From an uncultured Brachyspira sp. (GTDB taxonomy: Bacteria > Spirochaetota > Brachyspiria > Brachyspirales > Brachyspiraceae), in assembly GCF_944390845.1 (NCBI RefSeq), contig NZ_CALXRM010000022.1:1-49289 (forward strand): a stretch of 49,289 nt of DNA. The letters are read 5' to 3'. A program made the translations under genes and the position numbers. The notes beneath the pieces are model-generated. The model had not been told where the DNA came from. It worked only from the letters and a program-made list of their open reading frames with translations, and searched no databases. Shown here piece after piece: positions 24,052 through 32,606 of the stretch; the first letter of the stretch is position 1; each line of letters starts with the position of its first letter.

Positions 24052-24909
24052 ATGAACAATTTTTCTAGTTTAAGTGATACATTAACTTTAAATAACGGCT
24101 ATAAAATTCCTTGTGTAGGTTTCGGTACTTGGCAAACTCCTGACGGTGAAGTTGCAATACAATCTGTAAAAGATGCAATATCTTTAGGATACAAACATAT
24201 TGATACTGCTGCCATATATGGAAATGAAATAAGTATTGGAAAAGCAATAAAAGAAAGCAATGCAAACAGAAATGAATTATTTATTACAAGCAAAGTATGG
24301 AATAAAGAAAGAGGATATCAAACTACATTGAAAGCTTTTGAAAAAACTCTTAATGATTTACAGCTTGATTATCTTGATTTATATTTAATTCACTGGCCTG
24401 CTGCTCAAAATCAATTTAAAGACTGGGATAATATAAATTTAGAAACTTGGAGAGCTATGACAGAACTTTATAAGACTGGTAAAATTAAAGCAATAGGTGT
24501 TTCTAATTTTATGCCTCATCATTTAAAATCATTAATGGAAACAGAAATTAAACCTATGGTTAATCAAATAGAATTCCATGTAGGTTTTATGCAGGAAGAA
24601 ACATTCAAATACTGTAAAGATAATAATATATTAGTGGAAGCTTGGAGTCCTCTTGGTACAGGAAGAATGCTTAATAACAGCACATTAAAAGAAATAGCTT
24701 CAAAATACAATAAATCTGTTGCTCAGCTTTGCATACGTTGGTGCTTACAAAATAATACTTTACCTTTACCTAAATCAGTAACATCTGCACGCATAAAAGA
24801 AAATACAGAAGTTTTCGATTTTGTTATAAACGATGAAGATATGAAAACTATCAATGCTATGGAATATTTTGGAGGATCTGGACTTAATCCTGATAAAATA
24901 GATTTCTAA
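24052..24909 (+). CDS. Aldo/keto reductase
   Basis: 285-aa NADPH-dependent carbonyl reductase of the AKR5-like group. The barrel starts with VGFGTWQTPDGE. The catalytic tetrad is visible: Asp51 and Tyr56 in HIDTAAIYGNE, Lys81 in FITSKVWN, His114 in YLIHWP. The IKAIGVSNFMPHHLKSLM segment and the C-terminal LPLPKSVTSARIKEN cofactor-binding loop are typical. An SD (GGAG) precedes the start. Cytoplasmic; physiological substrate (aldehyde, sugar or methylglyoxal) unknown. Transcribed alone between two mirrored-repeat loci. Confidence 0.95.
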   Translation: MNNFSSLSDTLTLNNGYKIPCVGFGTWQTPDGEVAIQSVKDAISLGYKHIDTAAIYGNEISIGKAIKESNANRNELFITSKVWNKERGYQTTLKAFEKTLNDLQLDYLDLYLIHWPAAQNQFKDWDNINLETWRAMTELYKTGKIKAIGVSNFMPHHLKSLMETEIKPMVNQIEFHVGFMQEETFKYCKDNNILVEAWSPLGTGRMLNNSTLKEIASKYNKSVAQLCIRWCLQNNTLPLPKSVTSARIKENTEVFDFVINDEDMKTINAMEYFGGSGLNPDKIDF

Positions 24910-24934
24910 TATTTATAATTTTAGTATATTACAA

Positions 24935-25122
24935 CGCACGCTGAACTGTATTAAAAATAGAAACTAATTAATAATATAATTATAGAATAAAATACATTCA
25001 CCGTGCGTTAATCAAATTCTTAAACTAATAACAACTTGGGTGGGTGCTACAATAAAAAAATAAAGTAATCAAGAATGATGAAACTAAAAATTCAAATTAA
25101 ATTATAAAACCTAAAGGGCGGG
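24935..25122 (+). repeat. Mirrored lattice repeat, locus 4 (half element)
   Basis: One hairpin CGCACG (24935) to CGTGCG (ends 25007), then GGGTGGG (25038) and GGGCGGG (25116). It lacks the mirrored half. The hairpin span is 73 bp, the only one outside 78-81. Starts 26 bp after the aldo/keto reductase stop and ends 38 bp before the stop of the convergent gene. Confidence 0.85.
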
Positions 25123-25159
25123 AAATGAAAATAAAACAATAATGAAAAAATATAATAGT

Positions 25160-25768
25160 TTATATTTCTTCATTATCAAATTCAGATACAATATATTTAT
25201 TGAAATCATCTTTAGTACATGCAAAAGATTCTTTAAATAAATATCCTTCAAATATATACATATTCAAAAAATCTTTATTTTTAAATATTGTATAATCACA
25301 CATATCTGCTATATGTTCAGCAATATTTTTTTGATCAATATCTTCATTTTCTATTTCTTCAATTTTATTATAAACCAAGATATAATAAACATTTTCCAAT
25401 GAAAATTTTAAACTTTCTATTATATTTAAATCTTTCAAAAGTATATATGTATCATAAACTTTTTGATATACTTCTTCTTTTTTTATTAATTCAGGCGAAC
25501 CATTTTTAAATTCTATTAAATATATCTTATCATCATTAAATTTATAAATTGCATCTGTGGCTTTTAATCTGTTTGTACAAAAACATTTTTTATTATAGGC
25601 ATTCTTTAATTTATCACCATTGACAACAATGCTTAAAGATTCTGTCATAAATGTTTTTATACCATTATCTTTTCTTCTTGAAGTTCTTTTTAATGTATCT
25701 TCAATATCAATATCATTTAATTTTTCGTATATTACTGATTTTATATATTTTAAAGAATTTTCTGTCAT
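25160..25768 (-). CDS. Putative PD-(D/E)XK nuclease-like partner of AAA ATPase
   Basis: 202 aa, not assignable to a named family by eye. The core resembles a PD-(D/E)XK fold: Glu43 in a preceding helix, Asp72 in ATDAIYKFNDD, then Glu86-x-Lys88 in KIYLIEFKNG, followed by a helix EVYQKVYDTYILLK and a strand NVYYILVYNK. The D-x13-ExK spacing suits a nuclease active site. The start codon overlaps the stop of the ATPase gene (ATGA), so the two are translationally coupled and likely form a complex. A DNA- or RNA-cutting effector is inference; it could also be a non-catalytic subunit. Confidence 0.6.
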   Translation of the reverse strand: MTENSLKYIKSVIYEKLNDIDIEDTLKRTSRRKDNGIKTFMTESLSIVVNGDKLKNAYNKKCFCTNRLKATDAIYKFNDDKIYLIEFKNGSPELIKKEEVYQKVYDTYILLKDLNIIESLKFSLENVYYILVYNKIEEIENEDIDQKNIAEHIADMCDYTIFKNKDFLNMYIFEGYLFKESFACTKDDFNKYIVSEFDNEEI

Positions 25769-27018
25769 TTATTCATCTCTTCTTCATATCTCATATTCTT
25801 TAAAATTTCCAAAGGCTCATACATCTTTTTATAAATTATATTTAAATTATCATTAACATTTTTGAATATTACATTAGATTGATTTTCAGATAATTCTGTA
25901 ATATAGAAATTCACTCTTTCATATATATTATGCCTTTTTGAAAATCTATTAATAGCTTCCAAAAAATAATGACTATGAGTTGTTATAGTGATTGTTAAAT
26001 TAAAATATTTCTGTAATAAAACTATTAACTCTGCATAAATAAGCTGCCATTTTGGGTGAAGATGTATTTCAGGCTCATCTAATATAAGAACATCTTTTTC
26101 ATTTAAAGAACCATTTTCTAAAAGCCTTTTTATGATGACAAAAGATTTTAAGCCTGCTGAAAGATTTCCCAATTTTATTTCAATATCATTTTCATTGTAA
26201 TGCAAATATAAATCATCATCTTTATTTATTATTTTTGCATTCATAACACTGTTAAGTACATCATAAACTTTTTCTAAAATCTCTTTATTCTTTACTGAAT
26301 CAAATACATTTTTATTATCAGCGGATACAAAATCATGTATAGTTTTTTCTAAAATAAAATTATCAGTATCAATATCACCATTTATATAATTTATGATAAA
26401 TGGATTATCAATATAAAATGCATTATGAATAATATTAAAATCAGATTCAAATTTTACACACTCATCATTTTTAAATTCTATATTCATTTTTTGATTTTTT
26501 ATTTCCAACTCTAATTCAGCGTTTCCATTTTTATTGAATAAATTATTAATTTGATATTCAAAAATATTACCAAAATAATCACTCATTATTTGAAATTTTA
26601 ATTTATCTTCAGATATAGACATAACTTTCAATATATCATCTACAGCTTTATAAATTGTTTCATCACTTATATCATTAATAATTCTATCAGGAATATTTTT
26701 TTTCAATATATTATACAACTTATCTCTATTTATCTCATTATATAGATAGTCTACATTATTAAATATATTATCCATTATTTCAAAATAATGATGCTCTATT
26801 TCATTTTTAAAAATATATCTAATTAAAGATTGATACAATTTTCTTCTAAAATCATTTCTTATACGAACTTTTTTGAAATTATCATAATTAAATATAGAAA
26901 ATAAAATCTTTCCTATTGTACTTTTACCTGTATCATTATCGCCGCATATTACAGTTATACCGTCTATATTTATATCTGCTTTTTCTATCTTGGCAAAATT
27001 AGATATCTTTAATTTCAT
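25765..27018 (-). CDS. AAA family ATPase, OLD/SMC-like
   Basis: 417-aa ABC-type ATPase of the AAA_15/AAA_21 group. Walker A GDNDTGKSTIGK lies at about 26-37. The signature is LSAGLKSFVIIKRLL, Walker B is DVLILDEPEIHLHPKWQ, and the H-loop is ITTHSHYFLEAINRF. The middle 100-250 is helical and variable. Such ATPases pair with nucleases in anti-phage and DNA-processing systems (OLD, Gabija, Septu, PARIS types), but none of those partner domains is present here. The second ATG (27018) is chosen because AGGAT is 9 nt upstream. The nuclease-like gene overlaps it by 4 nt. Confidence 0.85.
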   Translation of the reverse strand: MKLKISNFAKIEKADINIDGITVICGDNDTGKSTIGKILFSIFNYDNFKKVRIRNDFRRKLYQSLIRYIFKNEIEHHYFEIMDNIFNNVDYLYNEINRDKLYNILKKNIPDRIINDISDETIYKAVDDILKVMSISEDKLKFQIMSDYFGNIFEYQINNLFNKNGNAELELEIKNQKMNIEFKNDECVKFESDFNIIHNAFYIDNPFIINYINGDIDTDNFILEKTIHDFVSADNKNVFDSVKNKEILEKVYDVLNSVMNAKIINKDDDLYLHYNENDIEIKLGNLSAGLKSFVIIKRLLENGSLNEKDVLILDEPEIHLHPKWQLIYAELIVLLQKYFNLTITITTHSHYFLEAINRFSKRHNIYERVNFYITELSENQSNVIFKNVNDNLNIIYKKMYEPLEILKNMRYEEEMNK

Positions 27019-27128
27019 GAACATTTATCCTAAATACCCATATTATCGTAAAAAAATATACTTCCATTATAAATAAAAAATACCCAATTTTATACAAACA
27101 ATTTTCTAAATAATTTTATATTGAAAAA

Positions 27129-29987
27129 TTATTCCTGAGTTACTAGCTTTTCTTCGCTGTCATTAACCTTGCCGTCTTTATCTACTTTTACAGTAAATAT
27201 TTTTGATACACCTTTTTCTTCTGCAGTTATACCATAATATGCATCAGCAATAGTAGCAGCTACCTCATCATGCGTAATGATTAAGAATTGAGTTTTATCG
27301 GAAAGATTTTTTACCATGTTTTTGTATCTTATGATGTTCGCTCCATCAAGTGCCGCATCAACCTCATCAAGTATACAGAAAGGACTAGGACGATACAAGA
27401 ATATAGCAAACACTAAAGCAAGCCCTGTCATGGTAAGCTCACCGCCTGAATAAGATACTATGTTCTCCATCTTTTTGCCCGGCGGCTGAGCGAATATATC
27501 TATAGGACTATTTAATAAATCTTCTTCATTTTGTATTCTTAAACCAGCATTACCGCCGCCGAATAAGATTTTGAAAGTTTCAGAGAATTTTTTATTTATT
27601 TCATTGAATGTCTTTAAGAAATCCTCACCTGCTTTCTTATTGGCATCTACTATGATTTTTAATATTTCTTCTTTTGACTTCTCTAAATCATCTCTTTGTT
27701 TTGTTAAAAACTCGAATCTTGTTTTAGCTTCCTGATATTCATCTAAAGCCATTTCATTAATATGACCTAAATTCTTTATTCTATCATTAATAGTATTTAA
27801 TTTATTTCTAAATGAATCTTCATCTATTAAATTTTGAGTATTTTCCTCAAACTCTTTCAAATTAAGAGCATAGTTTTCATAGAAATGAGTATATATATCA
27901 TTAATTTTATCTTTACTTTGATTTATTCTTTCACTAACTCTTGTAATGTTTTCATTTATCTCATTTAATTTTTTTACACGCTTAGCATGATTTACTTCAA
28001 AATTAGATAATGCAGATTCAGCTTTTTTAATTTCATTAGCTTTATGTCTTGATTCGCTTTCTGTTTTTGATTTCTTCTTTTCTAATTCTTTATAGCTTAT
28101 AGAGTTTTGTTTATATTCTTCATTAAGCTTTTTATAATCTTCTTCAAGTCTATTGATCTTTTCGTTAAGAGTGGTGAACTCATCTTCTATAATCTGCATA
28201 CTTTTTATTATCATCTCTTTTCTATCTTCAGATGCTTTTCTGTTAGTTTCGTATTTAGCTCTTTCTATAGTAAGAGTTGTAAGTATAGAATTGGATTTAT
28301 TAATATTTTCTGTAGATGTTTTTATTTCATTATTAATTTCTTCTATCTTTTCTAAATTAGTTTTTATTAAATTTTCTAAATCGGCAATTTCTTTATCTAT
28401 TGCTTCTTTTTGCATATATGTACCCTCTTTATCAAAAAGCAAATCAACAAAAGGGTCTTTTATTTTAGTATACTCTTTAAATATACCTTGCAAAAATAAT
28501 GCATCTTTCTTTTCTGTATCTAAACTATCACCTAAATTTCTAATAAAACTTGATAATGATGTAAAATTAATATCATTTAAATTTGAAAGCACACCCTCAT
28601 CTTCAAACTCTTTTATAGTTTTCATTTTGGTGTTAATAGCATTAAGCAAATTATTGAATCCTATATCAATGTCAGTTTCATGCTTTCCGATATTTTGATA
28701 AAAGCTGTTTCCCATAATATCTTTTTTCTTTTCATCAATTTCAGTTATAATTTTATTGATAACTTCTAATTGTCTCTCTCTGGCATCTGCTATTTTTATA
28801 GTAGCATTTTGATTATCTTGTGTTATGCTTGATATTTGATCATTCAATGCTGCTATTTTATTTTGTTCATTAGCTATATTGTTTTCTTCTGCTTCCTGTT
28901 CTTTTAAAGACTTTTCTATATTTTCTGCAATAGTTTTTACATCTTCTTCAAGCTCTGCTATTTGTTTTTTATCTTCTTCTATTCTTTTTAAAAGAGTATT
29001 TTTTCTGTTTACAGTTTCTTCTTTATCTTTGCTGGCATTATCAAGCTGATTTTTCAATTGATTGCCCATCTTCTCTATATGGGTAAGCTCTGTAACAATT
29101 AATGATACTTGCTTATCAAGTTCTATAGACAAACTTCTAGTTTCTTCAAATTTCAAAAGTTCCTGCTGTTTCTGTTTATCTAAATCCTGCAATTCTTTTT
29201 CTAATTCTTGTTTCTTATTTGTATGTTCTTCAAGAGTTTTATTCTGATCTTCTAATGTAATTTTTAATTTTTTTACTTGATTGACATTCAAACTTATAGT
29301 AATTTTTTTATGTTCATCTTTAAGGTTATAATATTTTTCTGTTCTTGCTGCCTGATCTTTTAAAGACTTATAATGTTTTTCAGCATTTTTTATTTCTATT
29401 TTTACATTATCTAAATTTCTTTCTGATTCTTCAAGCTTTTTAGTAGCTTCCCTTCTTCTTTCAAGATATTTACTGATTCCTGCCGCATTTTCAATAATGC
29501 TTCTTCTTTCTTCAGGCTTTTGCTTTGCTATTTCTGAAACAGTACCCTGCTTAATAACTGAATAAGCATTTTTTCCGAGTCCAGTATCCAAAAACATATC
29601 AACTATATCTTTTAAACGAACCTGTTCATCATTGATATAATATTCGGATAAACCTTTTCTATAATATTTACGTGTAACAATAACTTCGTCTATATCGTAC
29701 TTTTTTATCCATCTTGATTTATTATCCAAAGTGAGAGCCACTTGAGCAAGTGAAGATGGTTTTCTGGTATCTGTACCATGGAATATAACACTTTCAAGAC
29801 CTTTAGAGCTGTCTATTCTTAATCTGCTTGCGGACTGCTCGCCCATAACCCATAGAAAAGCCTCTACTATATTGCTTTTACCTATTCCATTAGGGCCAAG
29901 CACTACAGTAACGCCTTCATTGAACTCAATATTAGTCTCTATGGCAAATGATTTGAATCCATGCAAATTAAGATTCTTTATATACAT
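27129..29987 (-). CDS. smc: Chromosome segregation protein SMC (short form)
   Basis: 952-aa SMC ATPase. Head motifs: Walker A GPNGIGKSN (31-39), signature SYSGGELTMTGLALVFA (SGGE at 847-850), Walker B PFCILDEVDAALD (Asp874, Glu875). Long coiled coils run about 165-405 and 500-790. Bacterial SMCs are usually 1150-1200 aa with a glycine-containing hinge of ~150 residues. Here the middle (about 405-500) is short and no hinge consensus is visible. SMC organises and segregates chromosomes with ScpA/ScpB, not found in the window. A promoter is at 30022-30050. The ATPase/nuclease pair lies 110 bp downstream. Confidence 0.9.
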   Translation of the reverse strand: MYIKNLNLHGFKSFAIETNIEFNEGVTVVLGPNGIGKSNIVEAFLWVMGEQSASRLRIDSSKGLESVIFHGTDTRKPSSLAQVALTLDNKSRWIKKYDIDEVIVTRKYYRKGLSEYYINDEQVRLKDIVDMFLDTGLGKNAYSVIKQGTVSEIAKQKPEERRSIIENAAGISKYLERRREATKKLEESERNLDNVKIEIKNAEKHYKSLKDQAARTEKYYNLKDEHKKITISLNVNQVKKLKITLEDQNKTLEEHTNKKQELEKELQDLDKQKQQELLKFEETRSLSIELDKQVSLIVTELTHIEKMGNQLKNQLDNASKDKEETVNRKNTLLKRIEEDKKQIAELEEDVKTIAENIEKSLKEQEAEENNIANEQNKIAALNDQISSITQDNQNATIKIADARERQLEVINKIITEIDEKKKDIMGNSFYQNIGKHETDIDIGFNNLLNAINTKMKTIKEFEDEGVLSNLNDINFTSLSSFIRNLGDSLDTEKKDALFLQGIFKEYTKIKDPFVDLLFDKEGTYMQKEAIDKEIADLENLIKTNLEKIEEINNEIKTSTENINKSNSILTTLTIERAKYETNRKASEDRKEMIIKSMQIIEDEFTTLNEKINRLEEDYKKLNEEYKQNSISYKELEKKKSKTESESRHKANEIKKAESALSNFEVNHAKRVKKLNEINENITRVSERINQSKDKINDIYTHFYENYALNLKEFEENTQNLIDEDSFRNKLNTINDRIKNLGHINEMALDEYQEAKTRFEFLTKQRDDLEKSKEEILKIIVDANKKAGEDFLKTFNEINKKFSETFKILFGGGNAGLRIQNEEDLLNSPIDIFAQPPGKKMENIVSYSGGELTMTGLALVFAIFLYRPSPFCILDEVDAALDGANIIRYKNMVKNLSDKTQFLIITHDEVAATIADAYYGITAEEKGVSKIFTVKVDKDGKVNDSEEKLVTQE

Positions 29988-30021
29988 CTCTTTTCCTGTC
30001 TTACCTTAGTATCTGTTTGTA

Positions 30022-30050
30022 ATTATACAATCCTATTAAAAAATAATCAA
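30022..30050 (-). promoter_or_regulatory. Predicted smc promoter
   Basis: Minus strand TTGATT (30045-30050), 17-bp spacer, TATAAT (30022-30027), 35 bp before the smc start. Confidence 0.65.
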
Positions 30051-30388
30051 TTATTAAATAGACAATATATAAAAACACTATAAATTTATTTGTTTTTATA
30101 TGTTATTAGTCCTGCTTATTTTCGGTATAATGCATAGTAAATATGAAGACTATGGTAATTTTGTTATGATAAAATATTAATTTTAATGTGTTTTTTACGA
30201 GATGAAAAAACTATCATTTTATAGGAAATTCAAAAATATATAGCTAATACAAGGATAATTTGTATCATATAAAATGATATGCAATTATATATTGATTATT
30301 AGTTAAACTTTTTATTTTAAATATTGACATTATAATTTAATATTTTATAATATTTTTATGAAAAGAATATTTACTTTATTAAATAATA

Positions 30389-30459
30389 CACTCGACACTC
30401 GACACTCGACACTCGACACTCGACACTCGACACTCGACACTCGACACTCGACACTCGAC
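30389..30459. repeat. Heptanucleotide tandem repeat (CACTCGA)10
   Basis: Ten perfect copies of CACTCGA plus one base. It stands in the 756-bp gap between the smc start and the lipoprotein gene at 30744. The rest of that gap is AT-rich and holds the smc promoter; no gene is seen. GC content of the tract (4 of 7) is far above the surroundings. Confidence 0.97.
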
Positions 30460-30743
30460 TAATAATGTAAACCTTTCAAAAAAATCAATATCATATAAAT
30501 ATCATAACAATTCTAAAAAAATATATTTTCCTTTATACTCCTTTCAGTCAATATTGGCATTGCAAATAATTTTAAAACTTTATTTATATAATTCAATCAA
30601 AAAACAATCATTAGTAATAAAAAAATATCAAAATTTTATTATTACATATTTTCTAAATTTTTTTAGAATGCTTTTTTACTATGATAAAAACATTTTAAAA
30701 AATGTTCTTTATAAAAATTATCATTTACACAAGGAGTTCTAAT

Positions 30744-31172
30744 ATGAACAAAAAATTATTATCTATTCTTTTTACTTTATTTTTAGCAGGTATTTTATCT
30801 GTAAGCTGTTCAAATGCAGATAAAACAGGTTCAGGAGAAACAAAGCCTACAGGTATAGACAGCAAATATGCAGGTAATTGGATAGGAGGCGGAGATTTAG
30901 CTGGTCAAACAATTGTTATAAATGCAGACGGTTCAGCAAAAAATCAAACTGAGGGTGTTGATATGCCTGCTTCAAGTATAACTAAAAATTCTGATACTTC
31001 ATATACAGCAAATTATACTCTTAATCCTAGCACTGGAGTTACAGTAAAAGGTACTATGAATATAGAATTTACTACTGATACTTCTGCTAATGTTAAAGGT
31101 CAAAATATAATTACTGACTCATACGGAACTTATCCTCAAAATATCAACGGCACTTTAACTAAACAGCAATAA
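30744..31172 (+). CDS. Small lipoprotein
   Basis: 142-aa predicted lipoprotein. The signal MNKKLLSILFTLFLAGIL ends in a lipobox-like LSVSC with Cys22. The mature part is Thr/Ser/Asn/Gly-rich and beta-prone: KYAGNWIGGGDLAGQTIVIN, then alternating strands to NINGTLTKQQ. This could be a small lipocalin-like or immunoglobulin-like sheet, but no family was recognised. AAGGAG lies upstream of the ATG at 30744; the frame extends upstream to 30702 without an SD. It ends in a clear terminator and is monocistronic. Confidence 0.82.
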   Translation: MNKKLLSILFTLFLAGILSVSCSNADKTGSGETKPTGIDSKYAGNWIGGGDLAGQTIVINADGSAKNQTEGVDMPASSITKNSDTSYTANYTLNPSTGVTVKGTMNIEFTTDTSANVKGQNIITDSYGTYPQNINGTLTKQQ

Positions 31173-31192
31173 TCAATCGTGTTTTTATTTAG

Positions 31193-31226
31193 GGCTTGAT
31201 TAATTATTAGTCAAGCCTTTTATTTT
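31193..31226 (+). terminator. Rho-independent terminator after the lipoprotein gene
   Basis: GGCTTGA (31193-31199) and TCAAGCC (31211-31217), then TTTTATTTT. Confidence 0.8.
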
Positions 31227-31249
31227 GCATTATTTTAAATTCACATAAT

Positions 31250-32122
31250 TTAATCTAAAAACTTTATATCAAATTGGCTTATATAATCTCTCTTTTCATA
31301 CATATCATCTTCTGTTATATTATCTATTACATAAACTAAAGTAGATATTTTCACTGTCTTTTTTACTATATTGTTTAAGTCCTCATTTATCTTTATAATG
31401 ATTTTATTGTATTTGTTAATATAATCTTTTATATCTTTAGTGTTTTCTATATCATCAATAGTTTTATCAAAGAAAGCATTTATTTGTTTTACTTGGTTCT
31501 GAGCCTCTAATTTTATATATTCTTCTTTAAATGTATTAGAAACTTCTTCAAATGATTTTAATTCTTCATTTTTGGATATATTTATTTTGTTAATAAACAT
31601 CTCTTTTATTTCTTTAATATTCAAAGCGATTTTCAAATAATTTTCATAAGTAATATTGTCAGTATTTTCTGATGATTCTTCAATAGTTTTTTCGGTAGTA
31701 TTAGTATCTGACTGAACTAAATTGCTTGAACTATTTTTTTCAATGCTTGTATAAATTCTATCAAATTCTTCTATAAAAGTAATACATAGTTTCTGTTCAA
31801 TATTATTTAATTTTGAAAAGCTGCCGCTGATACCATCGTTATAGTGTATATCAATTAAAGTTGAAGGTTCTGTATTGCTTAATTTCATTATATTGTTTTC
31901 AACTAAACATTCTGATAAAATTTTTAAGCATGATACGCTAGAATCAAATCTAGCTATTCTATTTTCATCTACAGCATATCTTAAATAAGAATTATAACCG
32001 TTCCCTATATTATACTTAGAATAATACATATAATTATAATTATAGTAAAATCCCATTTTAAGCATTGTTTCATATACTATTTCATCGTTATATTCTTTAT
32101 TTAATTTTAATTCAATTCTCAT
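31250..32122 (-). CDS. Hypothetical protein
   Basis: 290 aa from the ATG at 32122; the frame continues to an ATG at 32158, but a TATAAT on the minus strand at 32160-32165 abuts that codon, favouring the inner start. No family recognised. The N-terminal ~90 residues are Tyr-rich (MGFYYNYNYMYYSKYN) and look globular. Residues ~125-160 are Ser/Asn/Thr-rich linker, and the C-terminal half is helical and charged. No signal peptide or membrane segment. It lies tail to tail with the lipoprotein gene. Confidence 0.75.
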   Translation of the reverse strand: MRIELKLNKEYNDEIVYETMLKMGFYYNYNYMYYSKYNIGNGYNSYLRYAVDENRIARFDSSVSCLKILSECLVENNIMKLSNTEPSTLIDIHYNDGISGSFSKLNNIEQKLCITFIEEFDRIYTSIEKNSSSNLVQSDTNTTEKTIEESSENTDNITYENYLKIALNIKEIKEMFINKINISKNEELKSFEEVSNTFKEEYIKLEAQNQVKQINAFFDKTIDDIENTKDIKDYINKYNKIIIKINEDLNNIVKKTVKISTLVYVIDNITEDDMYEKRDYISQFDIKFLD

Positions 32123-32211
32123 AATATTTTTATACTCTCTTTTATGTTGTTTTATCATTATTATAGCATATTTACAATTTATTAAAACAAGGTTTTATAG
32201 TATTTTCTATA

Positions 32212-32523
32212 CGCACGCTGTACAAAGCTATAGAATAAAGTGCATTAAAATTCTGAAATTATCTATAAATTAAATTCGGTTATCCGTGCGTTGAACAGAC
32301 TCAAAAATTAATAAAAACTTGGGCGGTGTACTAGCCGTACGGGCTTGCCGAACGGTAAAGCTTTTTCTTACAGAAAGTACAATGTACGTTCGGGATAATG
32401 CATTTTAGTTTAAGCAGATTTTAAATTTAATAATCGCTTGGGTGGGGACTTCAAGTGATATTTCGAGCTGTGAAGGTAAATAAAATTATATTTCAGAACA
32501 AGTATAAAAGTTTAAAGGGTGGG
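32212..32523 (+). repeat. Mirrored lattice repeat, locus 5 (rearranged)
   Basis: Hairpin CGCACG (32212) to CGTGCG (ends 32290), then GGGCGG (32321). Instead of the next motif 77 bp on, there is a ~119-bp insertion. It includes a GC-richer stretch (about 32333-32400, with CCGTACGG and GTACAATGTAC palindromes) and a second GGGTGGG (32440), after which GGGTGGG follows at 32517, again 77 bp on. It looks like a join between two copies. Confidence 0.75.
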
Positions 32524-32533
32524 ATTTCTAAAT

Positions 32534-32573
32534 AAAATAAAAAAGGTGACGACATGAAAACATATCATCACCT
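32534..32573 (-). terminator. Rho-independent terminator after the processing protease gene
   Basis: AGGTGACGACATG (32544-32556) and CATATCATCACCT (32561-32573) pair with G-U tolerance around AAAA; on the minus strand TTTTTATTTT follows. Confidence 0.8.
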
Positions 32574-32606
32574 AAAAACAAATTATTAAAATTTATTATT
32601 TTTTAA

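Noticed and set aside
25160-27018. Assignment to Gabija, Septu, PARIS or OLD class 2
   Set aside because: The ATPase fits the broad group, but the partner shows no TOPRIM, HNH or helicase motifs; naming one of these systems would be over-calling.
28107-28698. Antisense frames opposite the smc coiled coil
   Set aside because: They mirror a Glu/Lys-rich coiled coil and have no conserved motif or SD.
30389-30459. Heptamer tract as CRISPR or coding repeat
   Set aside because: Contiguous 7-bp units without spacers; no open frame with an SD crosses it.
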